Assembly: GCA_013180625.2 (NCBI GenBank)
Contig: SNVD02009743.1
Span: 310,001 to 374,000, forward strand
DNA: 64,000 bases
From: Boswellia sacra
Lineage: Eukaryota; Streptophyta; Magnoliopsida; Sapindales; Burseraceae
Reading direction: 5' to 3'
In this document: one piece after another, positions 1 to 13,110 of the stretch
How positions within the stretch are numbered: position 1 is the first letter of the stretch
Layout of the letters: every line of letters starts with the position of its first letter
Program-made: the position numbers and the translations under genes
Notes under the pieces: model-generated
Database searches by the model: none
Seen by the model: the letters and a program-made list of their open reading frames with translations, nothing else
What the model was told of the DNA's origin: nothing

Positions 1-8
1 ACATATAT

Positions 9-80
<72 letters not shown>
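1..80. repeat. CATA/TA microsatellite
   Basis: A run of CATA and TA dinucleotide repeats opens the window and ends at about position 80. It is a simple-sequence repeat with no coding content. Confidence 0.95.
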
Positions 81-84
<4 letters not shown>

Positions 85-153
85 TGGTTTCTTTATTGTT
101 TAATCTTCCGTTAGAAAATCTTGATAATCTCTACTTTTTTTTGTTGCTTGTAG

Positions 154-350
154 TGGGCTAGGTACATTCCTAATTCGCTTAATGGGTCTGCTTCAGCTGG
201 GAGCAGCAACAACGTAAGTGATATATCCTCTCTCTCGCATGACTTTTGCAGACACGAACTTTTGTTTCTATACAAATATATATCTTGGAATTTTGTGGCA
301 GTAGCCTGGAGTATTGATTCCGTTTTAGGGTTTGGATTTTGCAGGAATGA
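154..350 (+). CDS. Candidate last two exons of an unidentified gene (partial)
   Basis: A pyrimidine-rich stretch ending in TTGCTTGTAG precedes a 60-base open segment (154-213) that ends at a consensus donor, AAC|GTAAGT. A second acceptor, TTTTGCAG, ends at 344, and the next codons are GAA TGA. Read in phase 0, the segment encodes 20 residues starting WARYIPNS and ending SSNN, followed by E and stop. This fits the 3' end of a plus-strand gene whose body lies left of the window. I do not recognise the protein and the phase is assumed, so the splice signals may be chance. Confidence 0.25.
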
Positions 351-1364
351 AGTATTATATGTTTAACCAACAATGCTGAGACACTGGATTTTTAAAGAGC
401 GACAAACCCTGAACTTGAAATATCAGTTTGTCGATTAACTTTTATTAGCTTTTCACGTCTCAAAACTTTATTGTTCCATGTTATCCTCTTTATTTTATGT
501 TGATTTGTGGTACTACTGCTGTCTTGATGATCACTACTGTTGTATGAGAGCTTGGAACTAGTCACTATTTGACATTAATTATGAACCTATGTTAAGCTAA
601 ACCTTGTAAATCATTTGGCTTAATTCGTGGCTAGCTAGCTATGGTTTTAGTGTTTTTGAGATGCATGCCATAAGTCTTTGCAATTTTTTTTCCTTGGCAA
701 TTAAGCAGCATTGTCCCATCTCGAATATTCATGCCATTATTCTGGCCTTATTGTGACTGCCTAGCATGGCCGAAAGCAAAAGTCCATGTCCATGACCAGT
801 CGACATTAATGTTGAGGCTTAATTAATTACTAATTCAAACTGGATTGTAGGCTAGGGCTTTGACGACACAACTGAGTGGCTATAATTCAAGTCTGAGTAC
901 TGTAGTGTGTGCATATGTAGTTGAGTGAAGTCTAAATATGGGCAATTTGGCCCTCGCTGGTCAAAGTGTTGGGTTTTGAGTTTGAGAGTGATCAGTTTAT
1001 AAATTTAGTTTGCAATAGAGATTGATCAAAATGCATTAGCAAGCATGTGAGGCAGTACTGATGGATGTATATATATATATATATATAACAATTAGTTTAT
1101 TGTAATTAAGATCCCTCATTCTCATATCGCAGGTGTGCAAGAAATTTAAAGCAGTCAAGTTTAATTAGAATAATTTAGATGTTTTACTGTGTAATTGATC
1201 AACAAACTTCAAAAACTCGACACTATACAATAGGTGAGGTGTACCATGCCTCAATTTATGACGGTATCTCGTATCAAATTAAGTTAATCATTTTATTTTT
1301 GATCTCGTGATCAGGATTAATTAGGTGGGGCAATGGCAAATAATATTCTACTTATAAAATATAG

Positions 1365-1411
<47 letters not shown>

Positions 1412-3302
1412 CTAACTTATTATTTTAGGGAGCGTTTATGAATCTTGAGATGGATCACTTAATGCCTTATTCAATTATTGTTATAATAATAAAGATAAGC
1501 ATACGCATGTACAACACGAGAGGGAGTTGACAAAAATATACATAAACCAGTTAGTAACGCATAGTAATCAAGTTATATCTCAAGTAGAGGGAAGATGAAT
1601 ATATAAATAGATTAAATTTTACAAGAGTGTTGCTCAAATGTTTAAGTAAATGCAACTCAGGTATCAAGTAACATATCTCAGGGATTCTGCGCAAGTTAGA
1701 ACATGATTGCCCATCATTAGGCCCATTTACTAAGAGTAACCTACACGTGTAAGGGTAAATGACAGTTTCCTTCCCCAAAAAATTCATATAAATTAAAGAT
1801 TGTTTTATTCCAAGGGTTTAAATAAAAGACAATTTCTCCCTCTTTTGAACTATTTTCTAATACTGAAAGTTTTAATTTAGTACTCTTGACCTGAGACTTG
1901 AATGCATGGTACAAAACTGATATCAAAGGGAAAAGTAGAAAATTATAGGGTGTTTGTTGTTACATTTCTCAAATCTTGAGGGGGCTAGGAGATATCGTCA
2001 TTTATGCTATAAACAAGTAAAATAATTCGTACTTGCTCAGTTTATTTCTATCTCTGGATGATCTTCCATGCCCTGACAAAATAGTCTGAAGCTACCAAAT
2101 CTCTGATTAAGTTGAATAATGATTTCTTATTAAGTGGCATTAGCATGCGTCATTAGTGACGATCCTTGACTAGAAACAAATAAGAAACAATTCAAAAGTT
2201 GGAAGCATATGACCGCTTTTATGATTCAAGTTGCAATGTTTTGTTATATTAGAAGTGGCAGACCCATAGGGATTGGTTGCCTCATTCCTGTTACTTTTGT
2301 TTATGGTGCTTTTGACAACTCACTGCCACATAGAATTTCTGGGCGATACATGGGCCGTGAATGGATGAGGTGGTGGACATTGGCGACCCACTTTTGCCTG
2401 CAACGTGAAGATCTTCACCTCTTGATTTGTAAATATTAAATATTATGAAAAACTTGGCCTGGTCAAAATTTGAGTCAAAAGTACTCCCAGAATTTTGGGA
2501 TAGTTTATATAAAGCTGGTGGCTGCAAGAAATAGTGGGAAAGTTATCATGTCTTAGGATCAAAATGCTGCCCACAAACACTAATTTCTGCTTCATATTTT
2601 AACATAAATAACATAAAAGATCACCAAGTTGCTCAAGCATATACAATCTTTTTGAAATAAAAAATAATACTTCTGTAAACAAAGAACCCGATATGAAACC
2701 TTTATTTTTTTAATAAAATAATACATTAGTGCCACAGAATTTCTGTATCTACTTCAATTTTAAGGTGGTCTCTAGTACTGTTAACCTTTAGTTTGTCCCG
2801 AGTCCTTCAAACTTTGCCTCTTCACTGCAACCAAAGTCATAGGAGATACGGGTTGGGACTGATTCAAATAAACAATAGCTAGAAATCTTCGGTTATTTGT
2901 ATAGTACTTTTCTGATTGATGACTAAATACTTGAATACATGAACCAGCATAAGAAGATCCATTCAAGTGGCAAAAGAGTTGAGGAATAAACCATGTCAAA
3001 CTTACATCACTTTACAATCATAGAATTAACATCAGCTAATATTCCTGAAATGACATAGTAGTTGCGTAGTTCCATAATGAATCCTTGCACCAACATGATA
3101 TCAGCAATCTAATCAAAAAGGGCAAAGGACTTTCTGAAGGAACAAAGTTATCTACAATCTACATAGCTTGCTACATGCTATATACCTAACAGAGAGGAAC
3201 ATACTAACAGTTGTATTAGAAGACTACAAATCTTTCACCAAATGCACTGAAGAAACCAGTTAAGACTCTTTACGCAAGTATCTCAGATTGCCACCTGTTT
3301 AC
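351..3302. other. Intergenic stretch with TA microsatellites
   Basis: No gene is convincing here. The stretch is AT-rich, with TA microsatellites near 1066-1086 and 1367-1409. Its right end (roughly 2780-3302) probably holds the last untranslated exon of the minus-strand SPL gene, because a consensus acceptor for that strand lies at 3303. The short ORFs on both strands show no recognisable motif. Confidence 0.6.
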
Positions 3303-3562
3303 CTGCACAAAAGAAATCAGAAATGTCATCAGGTCTTTGGACATTCTTTTCTTTAAAAAGAAATCTATATCTGGTTCATGATATCACATGGCTCTTTTAT
3401 ATTTTTATTTCTCATCACCTGATTTCAATTTCAACGTCCAATAGAGCAGGTCATCCATTCAGAAGCATGTCATATGCAAATACTTAAGCCCGCAAAATGC
3501 TAACACTTTTGAAGCATGCTAAAATAGTTTGCAAGGGATTTCAAATGGTTAGGCTTACATAC
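3303..3562 (-). other. Putative 3'-UTR intron of the SPL6-like gene
   Basis: On the minus strand a strong donor (GAG|GTATGT, intron starting at 3562) lies 25 bases after the stop codon. A good acceptor (TTCTTTTGTGCAG) ends at 3303. Together they define a 260-base intron in the 3' untranslated region. The junction is less than 50 bases past the stop, so it should not provoke nonsense-mediated decay. Seen from splice signals only. Confidence 0.45.
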
Positions 3563-3587
3563 CTCATAGTCACTCCTAGTGTAACCC

Positions 3588-6500
3588 TTAAGAGGTCGGG
3601 AAACAGCATAAATCATCATTTTGTTGCTTTAGTTGCATTGAATTCCTTTGTTGCTCCACCCTTTTTAGATGTGATGACAATTGTATCAAATCAACGGTAG
3701 ACCCATGTTCCGAAGGGAGAGGGTACTTGGCATTCAAAAAATTGGACTGTTGAAAAACTACATCTGCTTTGACTTCCAAGTCAATAGCATGACCAGGATC
3801 AGGAACCATAACAGAGCCTGTCTGATCACCATTTATGGAGTTCATTCCAGATGTATACAGTCCATCTGTTGCATATCTTTCCAAAGACATTAAACCAATA
3901 GTTTCATCAAAATTTTGGTCCAAACTATTATGGGCACGACCAGTTTGATTGATCAAGGGCCTAGGCATAAGAATTCCTGCTGAATTGCCTGGCAAATCGT
4001 GTGATTGAGCTGACAGAAGAGAGAGAGCACAACTGGCATGCGGAATTGCAGTTGATTCTGGGACAGTTGATGATGCATTACAAACATGATAGCTTTCAGT
4101 TGCCCATGGAGGAATTCCAGGACTATATTGTTTCTCATTGACAAAAGACTTTTTTAGCAGCTGGCAGTTACCGATGGGTTTTGATTGAGAATGGTTGAAT
4201 GGCTCCTCCTCAAGTTTGAGGCGCTTAAACATATTAGATTGTTCATGTTTTTCATGGAAAACAATGCCACCTGGAAGTATGCTTGGAAAAACAAAGGATG
4301 CTCCCTTCGAAATGGATGTCCTCAGAAATTTGGTGCCTGCTGAACCAACGTGTTAGCCAGCAATAAAGTTGATAATATATCTATACACAAATGAATTCTT
4401 GTGCATTAAGAGAAACCATAAATATCATGGATGATGCATATTTCAAAAGTTCAACTTCATTAATTTTGCCTTGAACTCCGACAACCTTGATATTCGTTGA
4501 CACACCATTAGTTCTATAATCATAAGCTGATAAGGATGGTCCAACAATAGTACTTAAACTACACACCTATTTAGCTACGTGACTAAATCTTTTAGTTAAT
4601 GGACTTATCATGCAAATAAAAACACCAATACACAAGCATGTTTATCAGACAAAGGGTGCTTCTTCTTCTTTGCAATAGAATTTTTAGATCTTGAACACAA
4701 GAACTCTCAGTCAAATAGGTTAAGATATTATGTTGAAGAACCTTTAATTACAAAAGCTCAAGTTGCAGGGAAATCCCAAAATTGTTATGAGTTTTAACAA
4801 TATGAATATGAACTCTAGTGTTACTAGACCAACAAATATTCAGTTGCACTTCAGTTGTTATCATCAATTTTCAAGCATGCCATTCTAGAACGGACTGAAT
4901 TTATTTTTCTTATACACAAAAGTGCGGCCCCCCCTCTTTTAATGAAAGGTTACTGTCTTTATGATTATCTCACAAAAGGCTCATACACACCTAGACAACA
5001 ACCAGGGACAGCCATCCATGATTGTCTTATTTTACTGGACATGTCATTGTTAGTGTCATCACATTTACGAAAGCACATACTTTGTACCTAATTAGTGGTT
5101 AATGCCAATCTGAGTATAAAAAGGTTCTAGTGAGCACTATTGGTTTCCTCCTTTTTTTTTTTAATTCAAAATGATTTGTAAAGATGGTCACTGCATAAAG
5201 CACATTAAAAGAAACCATAATGGCAGCTGACTTGGCCACAACTTAGCTTTAAATGTGGAATCGGGGAATCTCCTACGATGGAAACATTCTTTTTAATGCA
5301 GCCGTAACACTTGACCTGGTCAAAAGGCTGATAGACCTGTGTGAAGGGTAGAATTGTGAATTGAATTAATTAGAGGGGAAGTGGGTTTATTCCTTTGTTG
5401 CTATTGTTTTCTGCTATGCTGTGCTGGAAATGGTGGGGGGCTGTGGGAGTTACTTACAGCTGGAGAGTTAGTTAGAGAATATATATATAGAGAGAGGGAG
5501 AGTGAGAGAGGGGAGGATTTTGAGTATTGTGAGAAATCAGTTTCTTGGGAGAGCTGGCAGGACTCTCGAACTTCCTGCCAAACACTCCAATAAACACATA
5601 ATTTTCCCTACAATTTTCACTGCTTACTACTATAATTCCATCTAATTCCTAATTTCTACCAATTCAGTTCCTAAAACTTGGCTAAATCTACTGTAAAGTG
5701 TGTGCGTGTGAAGACTGATCCTATCAAAGGCCTAAGAAAATGGGACAAGTTATACCCATAGAGTGGCATTATGAAAAAATAGAAGTTATCATGTTCTAAT
5801 GACCAAATGCTTGACACATACCTAACATGCATATTCGTACTTAAGAACAACAAAAGTTGCAAGCATGGCTTTATCTTTTTTACAAGTTATATCATGCAAC
5901 ATATCTGCAATTATGCATCTACCAGATTTAAAAAGAGCAAATTAAATCTGTACAAAATTACTGCCAAGATGTATCATAATTTCATTCAGCTAAATTAACT
6001 AAAAGCAGTATGGAAAAATGCAAATTACAACGATGAAACATATCCTCAATAAGGAACATGCATAAAGAGATGATGTACTCCTTAAAATTATATGTTCCAA
6101 ATCAGAACATTATTTGTCAGGCATATGCACGAAAACCTTCAGAGCAGTTCTTGCATAGAAGTACACTCAACGAAAAGAAATACTCTGAAAAGTAATACTA
6201 AAAATTTAGAAGCAGGGCATATCTAGTACAACAGTATCATTTCCTTTTTAACAGTAAATGTTAAATAAGAAAGAATACAAATACCAGAAAAAGGCCTTGC
6301 ATCAAATATCAGTTTGGTTACTATCCTCGAAACTTAGCAAACATAAGCTATAACTTTGCAGATGGCAGATGAAGCAGAGGTAGAAATAACATAAAATCCT
6401 TTAACAGGCTTTATAGCATGTAGATACATGCAACCTCTTTAGATTTGAGAAGGGGGAGCTTATATATCTTTAAGTCAGCTGTTTCTAAATGTGAATCACA

Positions 6501-8557
6501 TTTTCTTCTTGATGATAGTGCAGTTGTTGTTCATACCTTGATATGACTCTAGCAATTTATGTGGTTTACTAGAGAGGATATTGAATTGAGGCTTCCTTCT
6601 ACGCTCATTATGACCTGCTAGGCGTTTGCGACAACTGCGCTTACTATCATCAAATTCAACAAGCAAGTGAAACCTGATTAACCAAAGAAAACCACAGTTC
6701 AAGAACATGGAAGAATCAATAAGAACAAATCAATAAAGAAGAGAAAAATCAATAAAGCATATATAGTTGTAGATTTTTCATTCGTAAAATTAAGTTTTGA
6801 GAATATTACAAGTTAAAATATAGCTACCCCTAACATAAACTTGATGTACAATTGTTATATCCAACTAAAACTACTAAAGTGAATCCTCAACTAAAGAACT
6901 TGATTCTTGCATATGACTCTGAATACCAGCTCTCAATATTTGATCATCATCTCATTCAAAATTATTAAAGTGTAAACAAAGCAGAGGAAATAAAATAAAA
7001 ACATATGATCTTATAACATTATCGCACTCAGTTCTATTTTCTCTGTGATCCCTTTGTGCTCATTATTTGCATAAAGCTCAAACTTTCCTCCCGTTAAAAA
7101 GGTTCCCTGGTCATTCAGTGACTGCTAGACACCAAAGGTGCATATCCTTAAGGAATGTCTCTCAACTGCCCAAGCTCTGCCCTTGCAGTTTGTAAGCATC
7201 TGATGGAAATTGCATGAGTATGTATAAATGCATATTCTGAATATGCAGCAAAACAAAGCAAAAGATTCTTAAGTAGCTTTTCAAACTGTCCACAATCTCA
7301 TTCTTAACCTTTTAGTTCACAAGGAAGCGGGGTTTGCCTCTTGCTACATTTGTGGACTGTGTGTATTTTAACCTAGGTTCGGTGTTTCAGGAATTAATAA
7401 CAAAGCTAACAAATAGCTAACAAATAACAGTAGAAGAAAAAGTTTGTCTATTTGAACAACAAAAACTTTGTCTTGGCTTTATATATCTGAAAGTAGAGAA
7501 CTAGAAAAGATTACTTTCCAAGACATCCCCGTCCATCCAAATTGAAAGGCATCTGGTTGCTGTATGTGTGGAAAAAAAGAAACAATTAAGGAGTTGCTAT
7601 CTTATTGGAACTTTTTTCTCCCAATATTTTAATGCAAATAATTTTTTTGGAGTTTGTTCATTGCCTCATGATGCATGAGGCTTCGGGTACATCATAGACA
7701 TCCCGTTTGTTTCTTTCCAATCAATATTTATTTCCGACCTCATTACAACTATTCCCAAATCAACCACAACTTCAACAGGGTTGTACTCGCAGAGTCTTTC
7801 AAAGTAATAGGAGCTAATAGGAGCCTATTCAAAAATCAATATGAGAATAACAATGCTCTCTTAAACAATGAACTGTTTTGATATCTATTAAAATTTAAAT
7901 TCCACCAAAGCAAAGTGAAGGCCAAAGGAGGGGAACAGAAACCAACCTGCTACACTGCTGACAAAACCTCTGCTCACTACCATTCACAACAACTTTGGGG
8001 GTCTTGGTGTGAACCTCACAAACTCTATGCCTTTTGTGGTAATCCTTTGAGGAGGTAAGATCCTTGTTACAGCCGTAAACTTGGCAAAGAGGAGTTTGAG
8101 AGCATGAGCTGGTTGAGCGGGTTCTCTTTACAGTGAAAGGTGGACGCACAGCAGACACAACCGCCCTCTCCTTTAAAATTTCCCTATTACCCCTATCAAT
8201 GCAATCTACAAACCTCCCTAGCTTCAAATCAATAAGGGTGGAATCCTGACTATTAGACTCCATACAGGAACTGGAAACTCTGGACCCAGATTCATCTTCC
8301 CCAAAAAAGGAATTGGAAGTGACCAGACAAGTAGGACTAGTCACTTCTTTTCTAGAATCAATAGCAGCTGTGTTAGCAAAGAAAGGTTTTCTAGCATAAC
8401 CAAGACCCATAAATTCCATATTCTCAACTGCATCAACATCAGCATCACTATTGATATCAAAAGGATAAGAAGGTTTTGCTTCCCATCCCATCAATGTTTT
8501 TCTGCTTCTGGTAAAAGAGTCAAGTTCATCAGGGGCATAGCTCCAAGACTCCATCAT
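3588..8557 (-). CDS. SPL6: SBP-box transcription factor, SPL6-like
   Basis: Minus-strand gene with three coding exons: 8557-7947, 6673-6537 and 4336-3588. Together they give 1497 bases, or 498 residues plus stop. The SBP DNA-binding domain spans about residues 157-234 and crosses intron 1 after the motif CQQCSR, the usual place in this family. It starts CQVYGC, keeps the two zinc-binding clusters (Cys/His sets including CEVH and FCQQC), and ends in the basic nuclear-localisation segment [14 protein letters not shown]. The N-terminus ESWSY and the context [11 protein letters not shown] point to the SPL6 branch. Two Met codons (8557, 8554) are adjacent; the second matches relatives better. SPL proteins bind GTAC-core promoters and control phase change and, for SPL6, immunity genes. 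Exon 3 carries a miR156 site. No truncation or frameshift is seen. Confidence 0.93.
4011..4030 (-). promoter_or_regulatory. miR156/157 target site in SPL coding exon 3
   Basis: The minus strand reads GTGCTCTCTCTCTTCTGTCA. This is the canonical 20-base miR156 response element, and it encodes the usual ALSLLSAQS residues near codons 352-358. In this gene class, cleavage by miR156 in juvenile tissue limits the transcript. The match to the canonical site is complete as read. Confidence 0.93.
4337..6536 (-). other. SPL intron 2 (2.2 kb)
   Basis: The donor is CAAG|GTATGA at 6536. The acceptor region TTCAGCAG|GC ends at 4337. Two CAG trinucleotides lie in tandem, so use of the upstream one (exon starting at 4339) would add a single alanine codon in frame (a NAGNAG acceptor). 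The intron contains a retrotransposon-like insert near 5333-5675 and otherwise nothing coding. Confidence 0.85.
5333..5675 (+). mobile_element. Possible solo LTR or TRIM-like insert in SPL intron 2
   Basis: This block differs from the surrounding AT-rich intron. It is G-rich, passes through a purine (GAGAG) run, and then has a CCAATAAACAC polyadenylation-like segment followed by TTTTCACTGC. That is the arrangement of the end of a small plant LTR. I could not find matching terminal TG/CA and a target duplication, so the borders are approximate and the call is tentative. Confidence 0.3.
6674..7946 (-). other. SPL intron 1 (1.27 kb) inside the SBP box
   Basis: The donor GCAG|GTTGGT starts at 7946 and the acceptor TTAATCAG ends at 6674. 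Splicing completes an AGG (Arg) codon and joins the two halves of the SBP domain (CQQCSR to FHLLVEF). This is the conserved intron position of plant SBP-box genes. No other feature is seen inside. Confidence 0.9.
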
Positions 8558-8848
8558 AGAATAGTATCAAAGTTGCAAAATTTATGCAATAATGTTAAAG
8601 CCTACCAACCACAAAGACAAAAACAGAACATTAATCATCATCCCAAAAAGCAAGTGACTTTGAAATGAAACATCCATGATACACGCATACCTAAACAACT
8701 ACTGTAAAGACAAGATATACACATACTATTGAATTGCACAAACAGCATATAAGCAATAATATGATTGAAGCAGAATAGAAAGCAACAATCTTTATCTCAA
8801 AGATTAAAAAGACTCAAAGAATGAAAGAGCTTTGATTGTTGGGCTTAC

Positions 8849-8891
8849 AGGGAGGGAGAGAGGGAGGAAGGGAGAGAGAGAGAGAGAGAGT
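8849..8891. repeat. GA-rich tract (CT-rich on the SPL sense strand)
   Basis: A purine run of GAGGGAG and GAGAGA units ends in a pure GA repeat. It lies about 300 bases upstream of the SPL start codon, so on the sense strand it is a CT repeat in the probable leader or core promoter. CT-rich leaders are common in plant regulatory genes. A consensus-like donor (CCCTGTAAGC, minus strand) at its edge hints at a leader intron, but I found no clear partner acceptor. Confidence 0.6.
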
Positions 8892-11350
8892 TGCTTATGA
8901 GGTCGAAGGACATACACAGAAACATAATAAACTGACTCTGAGTCAACATGATTTCCACTATAAAAATACTAGTGCTACTGCTACTACTACGACAAAAATA
9001 ACAAAGCATGGCCACTCCGCTCCAGGACTTTTCCAACCATTTACTGTGAATTTCCCATTTTGTACCTCTCACATTCACACTATTTTTTTTAACGGTCAAC
9101 CTAATCTATTCCCTTTCCTATTTTATATTCGGTATACTCCTCCCCTCATATGCAATCGGAATGAGTGAATGTTTGTTCCCTGCTGCTGGGATATATTTAT
9201 TAATGTAAAATGTTACATTAATAAGAATAATTTTATGTATAAAGAGATGAGAATGTATTGATTTGATTATTGTAATATGATTGGATGTGGCCCATTTATT
9301 CAGCATTTCATTGTTTGGTTGAAAATGGGAGTGGTAGCATGCCTTGGTCTGTTTATGCCATTTAGTAAGTGCTATGTGTAGGTAGTTACTTATCTTTTCA
9401 TTTCAAACTAAGACATGACATTGACATAGGTGCCACTGCCACTGGACAATGTCCTCCTTCTTAGCTCTCATCACCCTTTTGATTTGTTTAAATGAATCTG
9501 AGATTAAACAAGCTCATGGCAACTGAACGGGAATATTATGAGGATTAATCTGGTTTTAATGAAGCTTAAATTAAGAATAAAAAGCTTATTAGTAACTCAA
9601 GTCTCAAAAGAGTTTGATGGTACCACTTCCCTGTTGGATGATAAGGACGGAACGCAGAAGATATTGGTGATATTATTGTGTTGATTGCTGGTGATGACAA
9701 GACCCCTGAGTGCCACATGTATAAATGAGTGAGAAACCACGTGTCCCATCTGAAAAAGAAAGCAAATATGGAAGTGGGGAGTGAACCTGCTCTGCTGACA
9801 CCAACTTTTACTTTTCAATGACACCACTGCATGAATGAATGCCAACTAAAGGCCAGCCAGCCTGCCAACTGCCAGCCCCCTATGAAAAGGTTTGTCCATT
9901 TCTACAATTTCCCTTCCCTTCCCCCTCCCCTCTACTTCTATAGCCTAAGCTATGTGTTATGATTTATCGAATCTCAGCAAGAAACCTGGAAGCAACCTCT
10001 CTCGTCCTCCTTTCTTTTAAATTATACATAAATGTCTTTTTTCTTTCCAAGTCTCGAAATTCAACACACTTACTATGACATTATTGCATCCCACCCCTTC
10101 TCAACCATATTACTTCCATTTAGGTACTTAAAAGAGAAATTACTATTACTATATTGATTAGAGATCAACCAGTTGGGTTGAATTAATTAAAAATTTCGTC
10201 TGGTACATGACCAATCATTTAAGCTGATATTATATTTTTTATAGTTTTTTTTAATCCCTGCCTGACCCCTGGAGCCCAAATAGGGAATTGTTTAAGGGTA
10301 GAGAAAATATAGTGCACAAGTGGAAGTGAAGGAGACAATAAGGGCACGGCGCAATAAGGGAGGGGCCAAGGGGGTACGGGGTACTTTACTTACCATGCCT
10401 GACACTTCCTTATGCTTTTTTGTGTATAATCTGAGTGTCCAAGGCCTCTTCACACATCGAAGGTGCATCGAAGGTGCATTTGTCCCAATCAACCACTCTA
10501 AAGCTGTCTGAAATGGTTTTTACTGAAAAGCTGAACTTGCTTTATCCCACTACCTCAAAACCCGTTTCCACCATTTACCACTAGCTGCAGGGTGGCTATC
10601 CATGCCCGTCTGCTTCTATTCTCCATTTAACTTTCTTGTTATACAGCAACATTACCATATATCTTCTTCTTATTGTATATCTGTCAGTAAATGAATGAAC
10701 TGGTTGAGAAAGACATAATATTGTGGTTCTCTACCAATCTCGATTTTTAGTTAGAATCTAAGATGTAAGAGGTGACATGTGTGAGTAGCTTAGCAGTTCT
10801 AATAAAACTCTCGTGGAGGATACAATCATCCAAGAAAGTTTCCAATGAATTGATGTATTGTATAGTAAAGGAAACACGTGTTTTGTGAATGGGGTGTGGG
10901 CAGGTTTAATTCCCACAAAGAATGCCAGGAACTTGCGCCACTAGGGCACCAAAGGATAGTGCTTGTGGGGGCTGGGGGACCAAATTGTTGTCCATGTTGA
11001 AAGGCTAACTCAATTTTTGGCATAATTCAAGAAGCCGTGTTGATGCTGCTAGTTTTGTTGCACCAATTTGATAGCAACTTTAAGTGGATTAAAAGATAAC
11101 TAGACAAGTTTCGGACATGCCACTATGGCCAGAAAAAGTGACGTCTCTTCTTCTATCAAAATCTTCAAAGTTCAAACTCAAATATAGAAGAGAATGAAAG
11201 ATGTGGACTAGCATATATGATCTTCAAAGATATGATACGTGTATATTTTTGTTTCTATATTATCTTCAAATAGTTTATAAATATAAAATCTACTCTTGGA
11301 ATATTGATGGGTATTTGACCTGCTGGACTTTGCACGAGGGAAAGTGATTG
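8892..11350. other. Stretch without a recognised gene
   Basis: The left part is likely the upstream region of the SPL gene. The remainder holds only short ORFs without motifs and ordinary AT-rich sequence. I see no tRNA, no transposon ends and no conserved coding segment. Confidence 0.5.
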
Positions 11351-11358
11351 GGCTAAGC

Positions 11359-12265
11359 TAGTGGTGTTCATCGGTTTGGATCCAATGGATTTAGCTAATA
11401 ACCAATTCAATCTAATAGTGATCGGTTTAGAGATTTTTCAATCCAATCCGATCCAATTAAAAATTAAAATCCAATCCAATCCGATTTTAAAAAAACATCA
11501 TCCAATCCGATTCAATCCGATCCAATCCGAACTTTAAAAAATTTAGATAAGAAAAAAGAGAAAATCCAATATAATTCAATAATAAACATAAGTTATTATA
11601 TAAAAATAATGATAACATGAAGTTACTAAGCAAATTAAAACCTTGGTAAATCGTAATATAATAAATAAAAATTTATTTATAAATTGATTAATGTCCTAAC
11701 TAAAAACAACAAAAAAATTTAAATTATTCCAATACAAATATTGTAATTTAAATAAATTTATAGGACTCCATGCAATAAGCTACCTTGCATAAAATGAAAA
11801 TTGAAAAAATTTATTGCTACATAATTGTATTAACTCAATGTCATCTATGCATATTAAAGAATGCCTAGCAAACATGAATAAATAATTAATAAGTAACTAA
11901 TAGCTTTTATATTGAGATAAATATAATTGAGATGAAAAAATAATTCATGAAATTAAAAAATAATGATAACTAAGTTATATTTATACTTTCCACGTACATA
12001 TAGCACAGATGCATTACATCAATAATTATCAAATATTGATTTTAATTTTTAGATATTACATAGTTAATTTTATTACCTATTATTTGGATTGGATCGGTTT
12101 ATGATGGATTTTTATAATAGGATCCGTTATCCGATCCAATTAATTTGGATCTCAAAAATTTCAATCCAATCCAATCCGTCAATTGATAAAATCCAATTAA
12201 AATTGGATCAGTTTGGATTGGATCAATCGGTTTGAGCGGATTGGATTGGATTTTGAATACCCTTA
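11359..12265. mobile_element. Non-autonomous hAT-like element, 907 bp
   Basis: The element is bounded by a perfect 8-base direct repeat GGCTAAGC (11351-11358 and 12266-12273), the duplication size of hAT transposons. Its ends are imperfect inverted repeats: TAGTGGTGTTCA on the left, and TAAGGGTATTCA when the right end is reverse-complemented. Inside each end are clusters of short repeats of the type CCAATCCAATCCGAT or its complement, giving a large foldback capacity. The middle is AT-rich and encodes no transposase, so it must have moved with help from an autonomous relative. Confidence 0.85.
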
Positions 12266-12394
12266 GGCTAAGCGGTTGGGTCCTTTTTAGCTCATTTTGT
12301 TGTCTATGAATTGTGACGCTTTCTTCCGTGGGAAACTGGGTCAGCATTTTGAGCGCTTGGTCTGGATTTACATTGTTATCACTTAAGCCCCTCA

Positions 12395-13110
12395 GGGCAT
12401 GTTTGATTCGCGGTATTATATAATATAGTATAGTATTATATTATATAATATTATATTATATTAAAAATAATATTATATCAAAATTATATAGTATTTAGTG
12501 TACTCATGTATTATATTAATATATACAAAAAAGTAAGAATTTTTTTCAAAGAAGATATACAAAGTATAAATATATTTTTAGTTTATTTATAAGATTATTT
12601 ATTTAGTAATTTATTAACAGTTGCTAATTGTTGAAAAAATTACTTGGGGTCTAATGCCCCCATTGGACCTATTAGACAATTCGAGTTTATGATGACATGC
12701 TAGGTGTCAATTGATCCAATGAAGATAGTAGACCTCTGATGTCATCTAGTGAGGGTAGTGAATCCCTTCATCCATTCTTTATTTTTAGAGAATAAATTTT
12801 AAATAAATTTGATTTTATAATTTATCTATTAAATACATATTTATTTATTTTAAAATTTTTAAAAATTAGAGGGTATTGTTGGATATATAAAATTTTATAA
12901 AGATAATTTTGACATTTTTTATTAGTGCTATACAATATAATACTAATGTCATAGATTAGTTCTACATAATTTAATACAATGTTGATGCATCTAAGAGTTG
13001 TACTTTGTATTAATTAATACTATACTAAATTAGCACTAAACACATGTATTATAGTATTTAATACAATATAGTAAAATAGTACTATATAGTGTCGCGTACA
13101 AAAAATGCCC
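12395..13110. mobile_element. Tourist-like MITE (PIF/Harbinger type), 716 bp
   Basis: The left end reads GGGCATGTTTGATTCGCG. The reverse complement of the right end reads GGGCATTTTTTGTACGCG, so about 14 of 18 terminal bases agree. The next bases are also AT-rich and partly complementary. The flanking triplets are TCA and TTA, one mismatch from the 3-base duplication expected for PIF/Harbinger elements. There is no ORF inside. Confidence 0.6.

Noticed and set aside
1..1410. TA-rich runs considered as TATA promoters
   Set aside because: They are plain dinucleotide microsatellites without a downstream gene on either strand.
8836..9168. 110-codon plus-strand ORF over the GA tract
   Set aside because: Its start is a low-complexity GA-repeat translation and the rest shows no motif. 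It lies on the antisense side of the SPL leader.
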